The position numbers and the translations under genes are program-made. This document shows positions 48,952 to 61,126 of a DNA stretch of 64,000 nt, piece by piece. How positions within the stretch are numbered: the first letter of the stretch is position 1; each line of letters begins with the position of its first letter. The notes below the pieces were generated by a model. The model saw nothing but the letters and a program-made list of their open reading frames with translations. It did no database searches and was not told the DNA's origin. The DNA comes from Sarcocystis neurona. Its lineage: Eukaryota; Apicomplexa; Conoidasida; Eucoccidiorida; Sarcocystidae. Location: positions 5,792,698 through 5,856,697 of the forward strand of contig KL647290.1 of the NCBI GenBank assembly GCA_000727475.1, read 5' to 3'.

Positions 48952-49831
48952 GTAAGGCAGTATCTTCAGAGAATGAATATCTCCGTGTATAAACAAGTGG
49001 AATGAGTGTCTAGTGGAAACACAGCAAAGTCTACGAGAATAAACCTACATTTACGCGTGCACCAACGTACACACGTGTAGATGTGTATGGGGAGACTTGA
49101 AGACATACTAAAAACGTAGATATGCACAAGTTTTTTGACGTATGAGTATGTATTGTAGCGGTGCTGAAGGTTGCAGAAGACAGAGTGAAACTATGCATAT
49201 CTGCACTTTTTTCTCTGCATGAGACGGTATCATGTAATGATGCTCAAGGTAACATCGGCTTCTTCATTCAAGCGAGGGTGGGAGACCCACGTGGCACTTG
49301 TGCCACTTACGCTTTCGAAAAAGTGAGTAATGCACTGTATATATCAAGCGCACGTGCGTGTCCACCTAGGACTATTCCCTTGGCTGCAGGTGCGCATATA
49401 CACATATATATACATATTAATATACACATATACATATATATACATATATATATATACATATACGTATATGGGAACATACATGGAGACCTAGCGCACGCTC
49501 GTTTTACCTCGTTCTCAGATAGGCGTAGAGAAACACTCATTGAATTAGGCATCTACAATGTGTATTTCAAAGTAGACCGAACGCGAGACCACCACGTACT
49601 CAAGCATCCACACATATGTCGACAAATGTCAGGAAGGGTAAGTAACAAAAATTTTTTGGGTGCCGCGCAACTTGTCTGCATTCCTGTACAATTGTACAGA
49701 TGCAAGGCATTACCACAGAAAGGCATATTCAACGGGAGCACGGTTATTTTCAAGAATATGACTTCCGGAAATATAAAGGAAGCGTTGCTGAGCATAAGGA
49801 GTTACAGCAGGATCTAAGTAGTGAGGAATAG
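48907..49831 (+). CDS. Small four-exon gene, unknown function
   Basis: Proposed exons are 48907-48951, 49170-49248, 49519-49637 and 49700-49831, with phases 0, 1, 0 and stop TAG, giving 124 aa. The start lies in a strong ACCATGG context and is followed by a GTAAGG donor. Exon 2 encodes VAEDRVKLCISALFSLHETV, exon 3 includes ELGIYNVYFKVDRTRDHHV (donor AGG/GTAAGT), and exon 4 is a charged tail with QREHGYFQEYDFRKYKG ending DLSSEE. Acceptors of exons 3 and 4 (CCTCGTTCTCAG, CAATTGTACAG) are good; that of exon 2 (GCTGAAG) is weak. Reading past the first donor gives MVRQYLQRMN, so the exon 1/2 junction may differ. No family was recognised. It is head-to-head with the MORN gene, 1.8 kb apart. Confidence 0.5.
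49170..49248 (+). CDS. Unknown gene, exon 2
   Basis: 79 nt, phase 0 to phase 1, donor CAAG/GTAACA. A second strong donor (GAAAAA/GTGAGT) follows at 49322, and using it would add about 24 residues. The next exon then begins out of frame, so the first donor is preferred. Confidence 0.45.
49519..49637 (+). CDS. Unknown gene, exon 3
   Basis: 119 nt, phase 1 to phase 0, acceptor TTACCTCGTTCTCAG, donor GTAAGT. Only one frame is open across it. Confidence 0.6.
49700..49831 (+). CDS. Unknown gene, exon 4 (terminal)
   Basis: 43 codons and TAG, phase 0 entry, acceptor TTCCTGTACAATTGTACAG. The charged helical tail is protein-like, although a second frame is also open here. Confidence 0.55.
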   Translation: MQGITTERHIQREHGYFQEYDFRKYKGSVAEHKELQQDLSSEE

Positions 49832-51122
49832 ATGCTCTGGCTTCGAGAAATGTCACAGAGGCAGTAGATGCTGATTTCGAAACGAAGTATTTGTGCGTAG
49901 TAAGGGGACTGCTGATAGCTGAGAGTAGGTACGGTAAGTGGGGCTGCACTAGCAGCAACAGTGCATGAAGTTCGGCAGAATCGAAGTGCTCAAGCGGGAC
50001 ACGGAGCAACAACAACAACAACACAAGCACCAACAATGTGGCAACTACAGAAGAAGATTAAAAAGACGTACAGGAAGTGCTTACACTGGTATGTGTTGGT
50101 GAGGACACGTGAAGCGCCTATATACGTGCGTGTACGTACTTATGTACGCGTGTGCTTATGTGTATGTATATATATTTACATATATATATATATATATGCA
50201 TTATATATACATCAACGTCTGCGTGTGTACAACACGAAGGATGCGGCGCTGACGAGAATGAGATCACATATGTATGTCTAGAGGAACGTACACCTGTTCA
50301 CGTAATCATTGACTAGTCTCATCCACTTCGATCTCTGCGGCGAATAATAGTGTTAACTGTAACCGCGTAGTGTATATCGAATGATGAGTAAAAGCCGTGG
50401 GAAAACGAACAAAGCGCAGGCTGGGATGGACAATAAAACCGAGACTCTTGCAAATCAAATGAAACGTGCGTAGAACGTTTCAACAAATAAGACTAGGATG
50501 GCGATGGGGGATCACGGTGATGCTGCAACTAAAAATATTTCGACTTGAGGGTAAAAACTTTGCATTCCGCTTTTCAAGAGATGTTGTGGACTCTGCGGTT
50601 CCATGATACATAAGAGGAGGAGATGATTTCATCTGGAGTGGGGGAAGGATGAGCGCGACGTTTGAGAATGATGCATGTGGTGCGTGTGCAAGTACACAAG
50701 CTTTCCGAGGGAGCGAATCAAACGTTCGCAGGTAGAGCCTTCTCACATTTCTGCTTCACTGTTCATTTCTACCACACCTGCACCTGTGCAGATGCGTAAC
50801 TGTAAGCACCTACACAAATACAGCGATGTACACACGTACTTATATACACGCACGTGCGCACACTCTTATGTGTACATACATGCAGAAGCTTTTACTGGTT
50901 CGAGCAACCAGATTCGGACACATACATGTATACCTTCGCAACACGACAGACGCGTGCACAAAATTGCATTCAGACGCGTACATACGCCGACACGCAGATA
51001 TACATTACTGCATATACTCGGCCACAATTCTGCAGCCCACACAGCAGGACCGCTCTCCGAAATACAGTAATTTCTGTGCGTACACAAGTATGTACATATA
51101 TATATATATATATCTGTATGCT

Positions 51123-51325
51123 TGTGTATGCTTGATGACACTAAAAGAAATGTTACCCACGAGGTCTGCATCTTCCTTGGGTACACGAACCTTTATATTT
51201 ATATATATACACGAATACATATATATATATATGTATATGCTTATGCATATTTGATGACACTAAAAGAAATGTTACCCAAAACGTCTGCAATTTCTTTAGG
51301 TAGACGAGTCTTTATATATATGTAT
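51123..51325. repeat. Tandem direct repeat, 119-bp period
   Basis: Copies starting at 51132 and 51251 share TTGATGACACTAAAAGAAAT, then GTTACCC, CGTCTGCA, TCTTTAGG/TTCCTTGG and AGACGAGTCTTTATAT-like segments, about 75 bp in all, each followed by a (TA)n block. Confidence 0.9.
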
Positions 51326-52918
51326 ATATATATATATTGTATACATAGACGCATATATATATATATATATGTATGTATACATATATATGTATATATATAT
51401 GTATTTGTGTGTATACGTGTTGGCAGGAAGCTAAATATTTTCTAGAAGCGTGTGAAAGCAGAAAAAGACGCAAAATGCTCACCCTGCCCCCACGCAGTCG
51501 ATCGACTGAAGCACTGAAGTCTAGAAGCGCGCTCATGCTGCAAATACATTCAGCGTGAAAAATCACGCGTTCTGGACGAGATAAAGCCTTATCGCTTAAA
51601 ATGTATGCGCCTTCCAGGCTACTCTGAATGGGCACTTTTAAGAATGGTCATCCGTGCGTACACGGAGGCTTTTGTTGAATTACTTGCTTTTCTGTTGTTC
51701 GTAGGCACGTACGTGACGCATCCTAATGTACTGACAAATACGTGAGAGAAAAACCCACTTTCTATGTGTAAGTTTTTATACATTTATACATGTTTACGTG
51801 TACTGTGTACACGTATTAGCTCAGGCACAAATGGAACAGCACATGTTTGCGATACCAGCCAGATTTCTCTGAAATGGCGCCGCCGCCTAGACTCGTAAAC
51901 GTACGCACGTGTCTACACAGATGAACGCATACGCTTATTCTTCTTAATACTTTTCCCTTCAAATATGCAAACGTCCGGCGTATGCGTGAGCGTATGCGTG
52001 TGAAGGAGTGCATGTAGATATTCTGTGGCGATCCAGGTATGACTCTGTGGGCTTGTAAGCCATGTATTGACCCCTTGAGGAGACGTCTAAATTTTCTACG
52101 CCGTGCCACTGTAAGGTCTCAGAAAGCTCCTACTTTTCGGGTCTTATTCATTAGGCGTGAAAATTTACATGAGGAAGCATACACTGCTACCCAGCTGCAC
52201 ACCTGTAGTCACACATGCCCACGTACATGTAACAACCCATCGCATAAAACACGCGCGCTTTTTTCTATGTTGGAGAGCCCTTTGTGTCGTGCACGTGGGG
52301 CCGTACAGCATTGCAATTTGTTAACAATTTCGTATGCATGCGCATGCGTGCTCGTGCATATACAGGTAGTCGTTGCACTTCAAATGTGGATACGCGTAAA
52401 TGCAAACACATTCGTGCCCACACGATTGTTTTATGTTCACCCACGGACATGCCCTGCAATCAGCTACGCTGCCTTACGTCGGACCCCGAAGAACTGTGAT
52501 GTAGAGGACGATATAAGGTACAGTATTTGCATGTTTTGTGCACACCCAGATAGACGAACGTATAGCCCTGCTTGTCGCCGAATATTGAGGGGCCCGAAAA
52601 ATCCTTGTACCCTTTCTATAATCGACGGCATTGTGTGTACATAGAGAGAGCGATATGCATGTGTACATGTACACAGATGGATAAATAAGTGTATACACGT
52701 AGGCACGTACTCATCGACCAGAACATACGTATGCAGCGCAGCGATGTACGTATATAGACTAATATCAAAGTTTGGACAACACAAGGGATGCTTTAGTCAA
52801 CGAGAACACGTACATACCCGGACGTGTCCACTAGGTGGTTGTCCACACGTCTACGTGGGTGCGACCCACGAGTAGGGATACAGGCAGGCGACGGAGACGT
52901 CCATGCACGTACGGATAA

Positions 52919-52947
52919 CGTATATATATATATATATATATATATAT
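52919..52947. repeat. (TA)n microsatellite
   Basis: About fourteen uninterrupted TA units. Confidence 0.95.
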
Positions 52948-53502
52948 GCATCATCCGCGCGTGTTGCTCAGCATCTGAAGGTACGTACTTAGAGACGTTT
53001 TACGTCAATAGACAAGTGTTCAAATCAGTATAGCGTGCATATACACAGGTACGTGCATGTCAAGAACAGTGGGGCCTTGTGCAGACGTGTGTACATGTGG
53101 GCTGTCCTCCTGTAGAAGAGACACGCCATCACATGCGTATTATACGACTCCTCTGCAGGTCCACCTCGGCGAAAGGTGGTGTCGAACACCCGTTTGTTTT
53201 CCACTCAGCACGGAGGCTTCTGTCTCCATATATGCGTCGCGTAGCTGTAGAGATACTGGTGTATGGCTGTGGTTATGCTTGCGGTATGCTTTACGTGTAG
53301 TTTCATATAAACGTTAACATGAATGTATACATAGAAAAACGCAATCACACGTAGGTACGTCATAGACAGGTTCTCTCGACGCTTCACATTTGTGTGCATA
53401 TTTCATTCGCAGCCACACGTGTATATGCACACAAATGCTCATCTTGTATGCGTAGACGGACGGACACATTTGTAGGCCGACCATTGAGGGCAAATTTTGC
53501 GT

Positions 53503-53531
53503 GAACCCCTCGTAAAAACTACGAGGGGTTC
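53503..53531. repeat. Perfect inverted repeat (11-bp arms, 7-nt loop)
   Basis: The arms are GAACCCCTCGT and its exact complement, with loop AAAAACT. The stem is GC-rich for this AT-rich neighbourhood. No T-run follows, so it is not a simple intrinsic terminator, and no gene is recognised next to it. Confidence 0.95.
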
Positions 53532-54331
53532 TCCTGACTCTGGAGAGGACGCAAAAGAAAGGCCGGGTCCACGAATGCGCGCACTTTTGCTACAGTAATG
53601 CACAGAACGGCCTTCGAAGAAACGACTTTACTCCATCCAGACATCTGCTGTACACCCAACTTTGATGTTCAACGCTGCCGGTCGGTGGAATTTTGATCAT
53701 TTTGGTGCTTTTTTGCATATGAATGTCTCTCTGTACGACTTCAAGTATATAAATTTCTTGCAATTGAAAGGAAGGGGATCGTCGCCGCTCGGGCACACGA
53801 TAGCATACACCAGGTCAGCACCTTACAGATGGACATACACGTGTATATTATATATATGTAGAGAGAGGGAGACGCAAGCTGGCAAGATCAAAAGCGTACG
53901 CACGTGAAAACATGCGTGTACGGGAACAAGTATGTACGTGGACTATGTAGGCTGGAAAAGGAAATGTAGCCTGCCGCTAAGAGTACGCTTGTTGAGATGA
54001 GCAACACGAGTTCGTGCACGCAGTGTGACAAGAACGTCACCTACGCGTGTACGGATGTACATGCCTATACTGTCGTTGTAAATTGGCCTACTATGTATAC
54101 TTCGACGAGGACCCCTGACATCTGGGGGGGGAGTTGCAGTCTGTAGGACTTGTCACTATACATGAGAGGAGATTCAGGTGTAATCCTTTACACGATATTA
54201 CTATTTTCGTCCAATGAATTAGACCTAGTGGGCCAGCACGATGCTGTGTACCATCCAGTACAAAAGTAGGTGTGAGGTGACTATGCAAGTGTACGAAAAT
54301 CAAGTCGCTGTAGTTGCGGTCCGCCGTGTGA

Positions 54332-54411
54332 GGCAGAATGGCCGAGTGGTCTAAGGCGCTGCGTTAAGGCCGCAGTCCGAAAGGGCGTGGGTTCGAACCC
54401 CACTTCTGTCA
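54332..54411 (+). tRNA. tRNA-Leu (anticodon AAG)
   Basis: A complete class II cloverleaf. The acceptor arm GGCAGAA pairs with TTCTGTC (one G-U pair) followed by discriminator A. The D arm is GCC...GGC, the anticodon stem CTGCG/CGCAG holds loop TTAAGGC with AAG at 54366-54368, an extra arm follows, and the T arm is GTGGG/CCCAC with loop TTCGAAC. The internal pol III promoters match (A box GCCGAGTGGTCTAAGG, B box GGTTCGAACCC). There is no intron. AAG would be read as IAG and decode CUN leucine codons. The usual T-run terminator is missing just downstream; the first run of four T is over 200 bp away. Confidence 0.98.
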
Positions 54412-57400
54412 ACACTGGCAACGGGCGGAAGGGTCTTCCCTCTCACCTAATGCTTGAGTTACGTTCAAGAAAAACCTTCCCTTTCCCCTATTACGTGCAG
54501 CTCCGTGCAAGAAAAACCTTACTTATGCCCTGGGATTCCGGAGACATAAAAAGCACTGACAAAAATATGTATAGATATACGATTATGTATACGCATCCCC
54601 CATAGTCGCACTGTTGCGATACCTTACAGCCAATTTAACGTTTTCAGCGTCACACAGTCGTACACGGCGAGCAAAAACTCACTCTACCAGTTTGCATACG
54701 CACACATTTGTATATCTGAGTCTGACAAAAGAATGTTATCCCTCTACCGAGCAGGTATCCACCCAAAAGTAAGCGCTAAGCGCTTACGTTTTGCATATGT
54801 GGCGTGTTCCATAGTGTGAGTCACGGTTTACCCATTCGCATTAAGTTCTCGCTGACTAACGAATACCTCCACGCCATCGACCACAAATAGCACCCATGGT
54901 ACAGATAGACGTTTTCGTAGATAAATACGTGCGAAGGGTCTACAGACAGGTGCAGTTCCTCCATATTACTGAGGCTCCCTGCTATTCTGTGTACGAATCA
55001 TTCAACAGCGGGGAGAAGTGCGGACACTTTCACGTAGATGTATGTATCTATGTATGTGTGTATGTATGTATATGTATGTATGTGTGTATGTATATATATA
55101 TACATATATGCGTACGTAAAGAAATTCAAAGTGTGCAGCGCAGTATTTCTGTGTCACTCAAGCCCTCTTGCCTGACACCAGCCGAAGTAAACGCGGGGAA
55201 AATACGTACTCACAGCTCGCGTATAAGCATTTAGAATTATTTGTGTGTGTACGAGAAGGTCCATGACATGAGGCGGAGCCTTACCAGGACACGGAATTAT
55301 GAACACAGCTTTGATTTATATATCAGCGCTGTAATCGCCCTGCATGAGGTACAGCCCTCTCGTGCCCTCAAAACATATGCACAGTTTACATATATATATA
55401 TATACATATACACGCATATATTCGTCTATTTGCAGAATCCTGTTGCGCGAAGTACAACGTTCTCAAACCGCTGGATCTTGTAGTTGAGCATAGCCTTACA
55501 AAATCAATGAATCCCATTCGTTGCTGCTGCCCCTTTACGTGTTTGCAAAAAGGTGAAGTGCTCAAGGTGGTTGTTTGGAAGAGCAAGTTGCAGCTACGTA
55601 GGTAAGGTTGCAACCACACCAGTGTGCATATCTCCACGTAGACGGCTGCAAGCTTACGTCAGCTCATGCGTGACGCAACAAAGTCGAATGGAAGGCCTAC
55701 GATGACACACGTAATCTTTGTGTGTATCCTTGGTCACACGTCTTCCCCTGTATATACAAATGGATGTGCTGAGCAACTTACATGTGTACGACCATGGAGC
55801 TATTACATGCGACTACAGACTCTCCATGAAAACGCACACAGGCGTAGTTATTGTTATGTCAGCAGTGTGTTAGTGCCTAACGCCGCCGCTTCTGTACGGT
55901 TTTAAGTAACCTGAAAGGTGGTGCAAGTGTAGCCCCCACGGATAGAGTTATGAGCTTGCTTGGGTTTCGATCGACATGTTTCAGATGCACCTTATGTACG
56001 GTGCACACGTCAACCACACACGTGTATCACGCATATGGACAAATATTTATACGTATATATATATACATACGTACGTGCATTCATGCAGGCATATACCGGG
56101 CCTCCGCCAGCGCCTACCCAGACACGGCAGAAGATATTGTTGTTGCTGCACGCGTGTTTGTATGTGTGGGTATATTCAACGCAGGCATGCATTGAGTTCC
56201 GCCGACTGCGCCGTACGGGCGCATACATCTGTGTACGTGGATGTACACACATGTAAACACATATACGCAGAGCTACGCCACGCGTCTACCATGTAAAACA
56301 TTACTGCATTCGCAGCCACTCACAGCGAAACGCAGAAGCCTGCTGCATCATATAGGGGGACCACGTGATGCGTCCACCTTTTACGGGTTATGTTGTCACG
56401 TTGAAATTTCGCTCGAAGGCTATCTCCAAATATTTTATTCTTGCGTAATTCGAGGATCGTGAGGACAATTTGCGCTCGGTGTGGTATATACGAACGTACA
56501 CGTACTCACGTAAAAGCGAGTGCACGCCAATACTCCGACTACAGCAGCAGCTGCTGCTTAATCTGAGTTTCTGTTCTACAATTCTGTACACATGAACATT
56601 TGTATGTGTGTGTGTGTGTATATTTATATATATATGTAAATGTAGTGGCAAACAGAGGCATTATCAAGGGAGCTTTTCAGGTGCATTTTCTCGTGAGGAC
56701 GAGAATGGACATACGTGATGAGGAAAAAGAAGAGATAATCATAAAAGTAAATGTCGGTCTCATTCGAAGAATTTCTCGACATTCACTTGCACACCAACTT
56801 TATTTCGTCGTACGCACTCAAGTTTTTTGTTGCTGCTGCCTCTTGTGAGCAGCCCCTTCCTGAACACGGCCGACGTCCACATACGTATATATATATATGT
56901 ATGTATATATATGTATATATTTGCAGATACATGTGTGTACGTATCATACCAGTTCGTTAGCTCAGCCACCTTGTAGGGCATTTTCGTATTGTGGTCCCCA
57001 GTGCACAACAAGAGAGAGTGTGTGCTGGAGGCGGGTCATGCGGTTTAGCATCCACAAGATTACGTAGCTTACTTACACTCTTCCAGGACTTCACAAAAAG
57101 TGTAAATGCGGCTACCACATTGCCTGCGTCATCTCCCCAAGAGCCAAGTGCTCCACACTAGCTGCTTCAAGTGTCACGAAGAGTATATATAGCTGCAGCG
57201 ATGTCAGCTATAACTGTATAATGTAGACTGTATCCGCTGAATCCGTGCCTTTCACTATGCTAGGTGATGATAGGTTGAGTCTTTCGCAGATGCCCCATTA
57301 CGACTTTCGTAACGAGTGCATATACCTTTTGTACGTGATTGCTTCTCAACTGGGCCGTAATAAACCAGGACGAATTCCATCCTCTTTTTCTTACATGTTT

Positions 57401-60400
57401 TTCGAAGACGTCATTTGTAGCTTGCATATGCTCCCCTTCATTCTTCGCAGTCGGAAGTGATGTACCTTTTTATTCGCCTGTTGCCCGAAACGCTTTTTGA
57501 AAAGGAGTGACAAATTATTTGATCTCTGCTGCACTCGTCAAACAACGCAGCATTCCAAACCCTGCATACGATCTGCCGAACGATTTCAGGAATTATGCTC
57601 ATACAGTACGCGTCACCTGCCTCAGTTCTCGCACGTGTAAGCTTATGGGTTCTCTCCCTACAGTATTCGTAATCTACCGTTCGGTGATGTACGCCAGGAG
57701 GCCCGGAGACGTACGTGTGCACGAAGCGCATGGACTGCTGGAAAAATAGTGACCTCGGTCTCACTTCTACACAATGGCTCGTTTTACGCAGCGAGTGGTG
57801 TCTGTGGAGATCGATCCGGGCATACAGTCCCTCACACGTTCGTTTTTGTGTAGAACCTTCTATCTGTGTATGTTGGACAAACTTGTACAAGTGTGCGTGC
57901 ACGTACGCACGTGTAGTCTTATGTGGGGACTCCACCACTGGGGTGAACCCGTCGTGTTTCCAGATTGTCAAACTTGTCTACTACACTTGCGCACGTTAAC
58001 CTGTCTCGACAGATACGCTTACGTGCGCATCTAACTTTCTATCTGGTGTGCCTAGTGTGAGCTTTAGGTAAGGAACTATACGGCGTGAATGTTGCGCACC
58101 TCTTTTTCATACAGGCTACTCCATAGTTCTGCGTGTAGCAGCGCTATCTGCAAGTGCAGAGATCTCTGGCCCGAAGGTGTCCCCACAGTAAAAGTCGGTG
58201 TGCAGTGTACTCCCATGCTTATCCTGCCACTGCACATGTGTACGTACTGTCTCGCTCCAGCCAGAGGAAATCGACCTGTGCGCATACGCACACCTGAATA
58301 CTTTTTCTTTCGTCCACTGCGTGCGTGCGAAGGTTTCAAAGTTTCACGGCCGCATATAGAAATTGTATCCGCGCCTCTGCAGAGGAGAACACGCGAACAC
58401 GTATGTGGAGCGTGCTCCTTTGTCTCATTGTCTCAGGAGTGGCACGTCAAGATGACTCTTCAAAACACTGCAGAAATATGTGCACAAGATGTATCTCTTC
58501 ATGGCGTGTGAGTCGAACAATAAGGGCAGGTCGCATATGTGGTTGTATATGCTTTTCTTTTTCAGTCGTGAACAAGTAGGAGTACCATTTCACATAGTTT
58601 CCACATATCCGCGCGGAGGCAAAAGCGTATCAAGCGTACATCAACGTTATGCATACGTCCCTGTAAAGAGCGACGTTTGCCCCGCTGAATTCGTAGGACT
58701 AATACCGTTACACGCCTAGCTGCGCATCCCTGCACCTAGGCCTCGCTGGTCCACGGTAAAAATACTTTCTGTTCATAAGAATTATCTCGTTAGCCGTTTT
58801 CGCCGTGGTAAACGAGTGCGACGAAGACAGAAGTGCCTATTTTCCGTGCTACCCCTGCGACGGTAAGACGTCCCTTTCTCCGCAGAAGCGCGGGCACAAC
58901 TCTTTAAAATCCTACAGGCTTTACAGATTTTTAATAAGCGACGCATTTTGCATAATGGCCGGATGAATGACCGACGACTGTGCACGCTCTTCTACTCAAT
59001 ATCGAGATGTATGCAGAGCTTTTGTATGCCTCTGCGTAGTCTACCTGTCTGCCGACGGCTACACGTTCTTGTGCACGCATTTCGGCATCAGAAAACGCAG
59101 CGACACGCATTTGACGAAGCGCATGCGTTTTTCCCTAATGCGTACATTTGGACTTGCTTGCCTCTGTACTTCCTTAATCAGCACGCATACGTGCTAGGTG
59201 CACGCGTGCATCCTTGTGCATACTCGTAAGCGTCTGTTGCTTTGAGCGTCTGCGTTCTGCAGACGTCTCTGCAAGTCCTCTCGAAGCTCGTCGATTTTTC
59301 AGCGGGCGTGTACGCCTGTGTTACGCATACGCACGCGTACCTCTTCACTGGCGCATGCACAGGTCAATGCGCGCACGTGAATGTTCTAACCCTGCAGATG
59401 CGTATGTCACCGTACGCCAGCGTTTCCTTGCAAGGAGTATGCATACCAGTAGAGGGCACGCACATCATCTTTGTGCGTGAACAGCATTTGTTACGCGCTT
59501 TCAGTCGTATTTCCTCTGACATGTATATATCTTCTTGCAGCCGCTAATTGTGCGTTGAGGCAGGTGGAGACGTAAAGGAGGCCTGGACTCAGGTTGAAAA
59601 CTACTTCTTGCAGCGTCACGGGCAGTTGCCGCTTTGCAGGTCTCGCTGAGAAGAGAAAAAGCGCATGCGGCCTGTCTCTTCCATACGGAAAAGAAAAGTA
59701 CGCAGCACAACTCATCCAGCAATCAGACAACGCAGCGCCACCCCGCCTCGCATTTGCATTTCTCATCGTCGTCACAGGTCTCTTAGTCCTCTACGGGAAT
59801 CAGCACAACAACAACACTGTGTCTTCTGCGCGAGCAAAGGCAGTACTACAAAACCGCCGAGTGAATCCCCACATAGATTGTTGGAACCACCACAAACAGG
59901 CCAACAGATGCACATATACATACATATACGTGTACACCTTTATATGTATGCATCCAGGTATACACGTATACGCATACGAGTAAGTGCTCCGCCACAAGCA
60001 GAACAGACACGTGTATGTATCTATCTACCCATCGATATCTCCCCTATATATAAGTACTTACGTTTATACATAGGGATGTATATATATATGTATATGCGAG
60101 TACGTTTTCCACGTACTCATACACATCCACATACGTACGTGCAAAGATATCAAAAACGTACTTTACTCGTAAAACGACTAAGGCGGCTTCGAGGAAGACG
60201 CTAAACAAATCCACGTATGTGGCGATCGATTAAGTCATACAGGAAGATGTTATGCGTCTACGGAGGAGAGTCTAGATTGTCAGGAAAAAACCGCTTAGTG
60301 GCACAGAGAGGCACGTGTTAAACCCAACAGGCTTTACTCAATGAAAAATTAGGAGAACTGCGACTCGCCTACCGCGGATGCCTAAAGTGCAGGTAAAGGG

Positions 60401-61126
60401 ACACGCACGGAGACTTTGAAGGCAAAATGCAAGCGGCTCCGCAATGATACCACGCTTGTGACCACGAGTCCACCTCAAAAAACGAACTTCTTTTCATTCC
60501 CACATCTTTTGCTTTCAACGTGCATTTACGAGTGTACATGCGCAAGCAGACAGAGATGCAAATTGTTACAGCGTGGTCGAACTCCTTTTCGTTGCCGTAC
60601 TCTTTGGTGCTCTACTACATAGATACGGGACAGACACGTGCATACATGCAGGCATGCTAATACTACATGCATGCACATCGAGTGTGTGTACACCTTGATA
60701 CGTACGAACAGCAAACATACGTCTCACGAGGTTATACATATATATATATATATACATATACATATACATATATATATATATGTGGTGCCTCCTACGACAC
60801 TCCGAAGGAAACTGCGCCTCACGTTCGCCTACACGAGCGAGGACAAGGTGTACGTATCTCTTGCTCTCTCGTCCCCCCTCTCTCCATATACACACGTATA
60901 TTTCTATGTATACATATATGCGCAGTGGCTATTGTTGCACTCGTGACAGAACAACAACTGAAGACTGAAAGCACAGCTACCAGAAAAGGTCAAAGATGGC
61001 TTCGTGGGGAAAGCAACAAGGGTAGCTAGCGCCTGTTAGTGTGCCATCCCAAGGCATGAGCCAATAAAATACTGGACAAACGAAGCAAGGGGAGTTCGTG
61101 CGCGAAGCCTGTGCACTGGCTGGCGT
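54412..61126. other. No supported protein gene
   Basis: Scattered (TA)n and TGTA-rich tracts occur. Plus-strand open stretches near 57245-57470, 58089-58511, 59594-59980 and 60440-60650 read as fairly natural protein, but I could not assemble them into a phased gene or match a family. Confidence 0.4.
54769..54787. repeat. Near-perfect palindrome (9-bp arms)
   Basis: GTAAGCGCT and its complement AGCGCTTAC flank a single A, and the symmetry continues as AAAA outside. It lies about 360 bp downstream of the tRNA-Leu gene. Confidence 0.93.

Larger units (their letters stand above)
49832..54331. other. No supported gene; microsatellites and repeats
   Basis: Open frames up to about 200 codons occur (for example 52039-52644 plus) but lack motifs and convincing splice context. 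The stretch holds many (TA)n tracts, the 119-bp tandem repeat at 51123 and the hairpin at 53503. Confidence 0.45.

Noticed and set aside
48541..48996. Minus-strand 151-codon open frame
   Set aside because: No motif; it overlaps the better supported plus-strand start in an ACCATGG context.
52039..52644. Plus-strand 201-codon open frame
   Set aside because: No recognisable domain and no splice or codon-pattern support; length is within chance for this composition.
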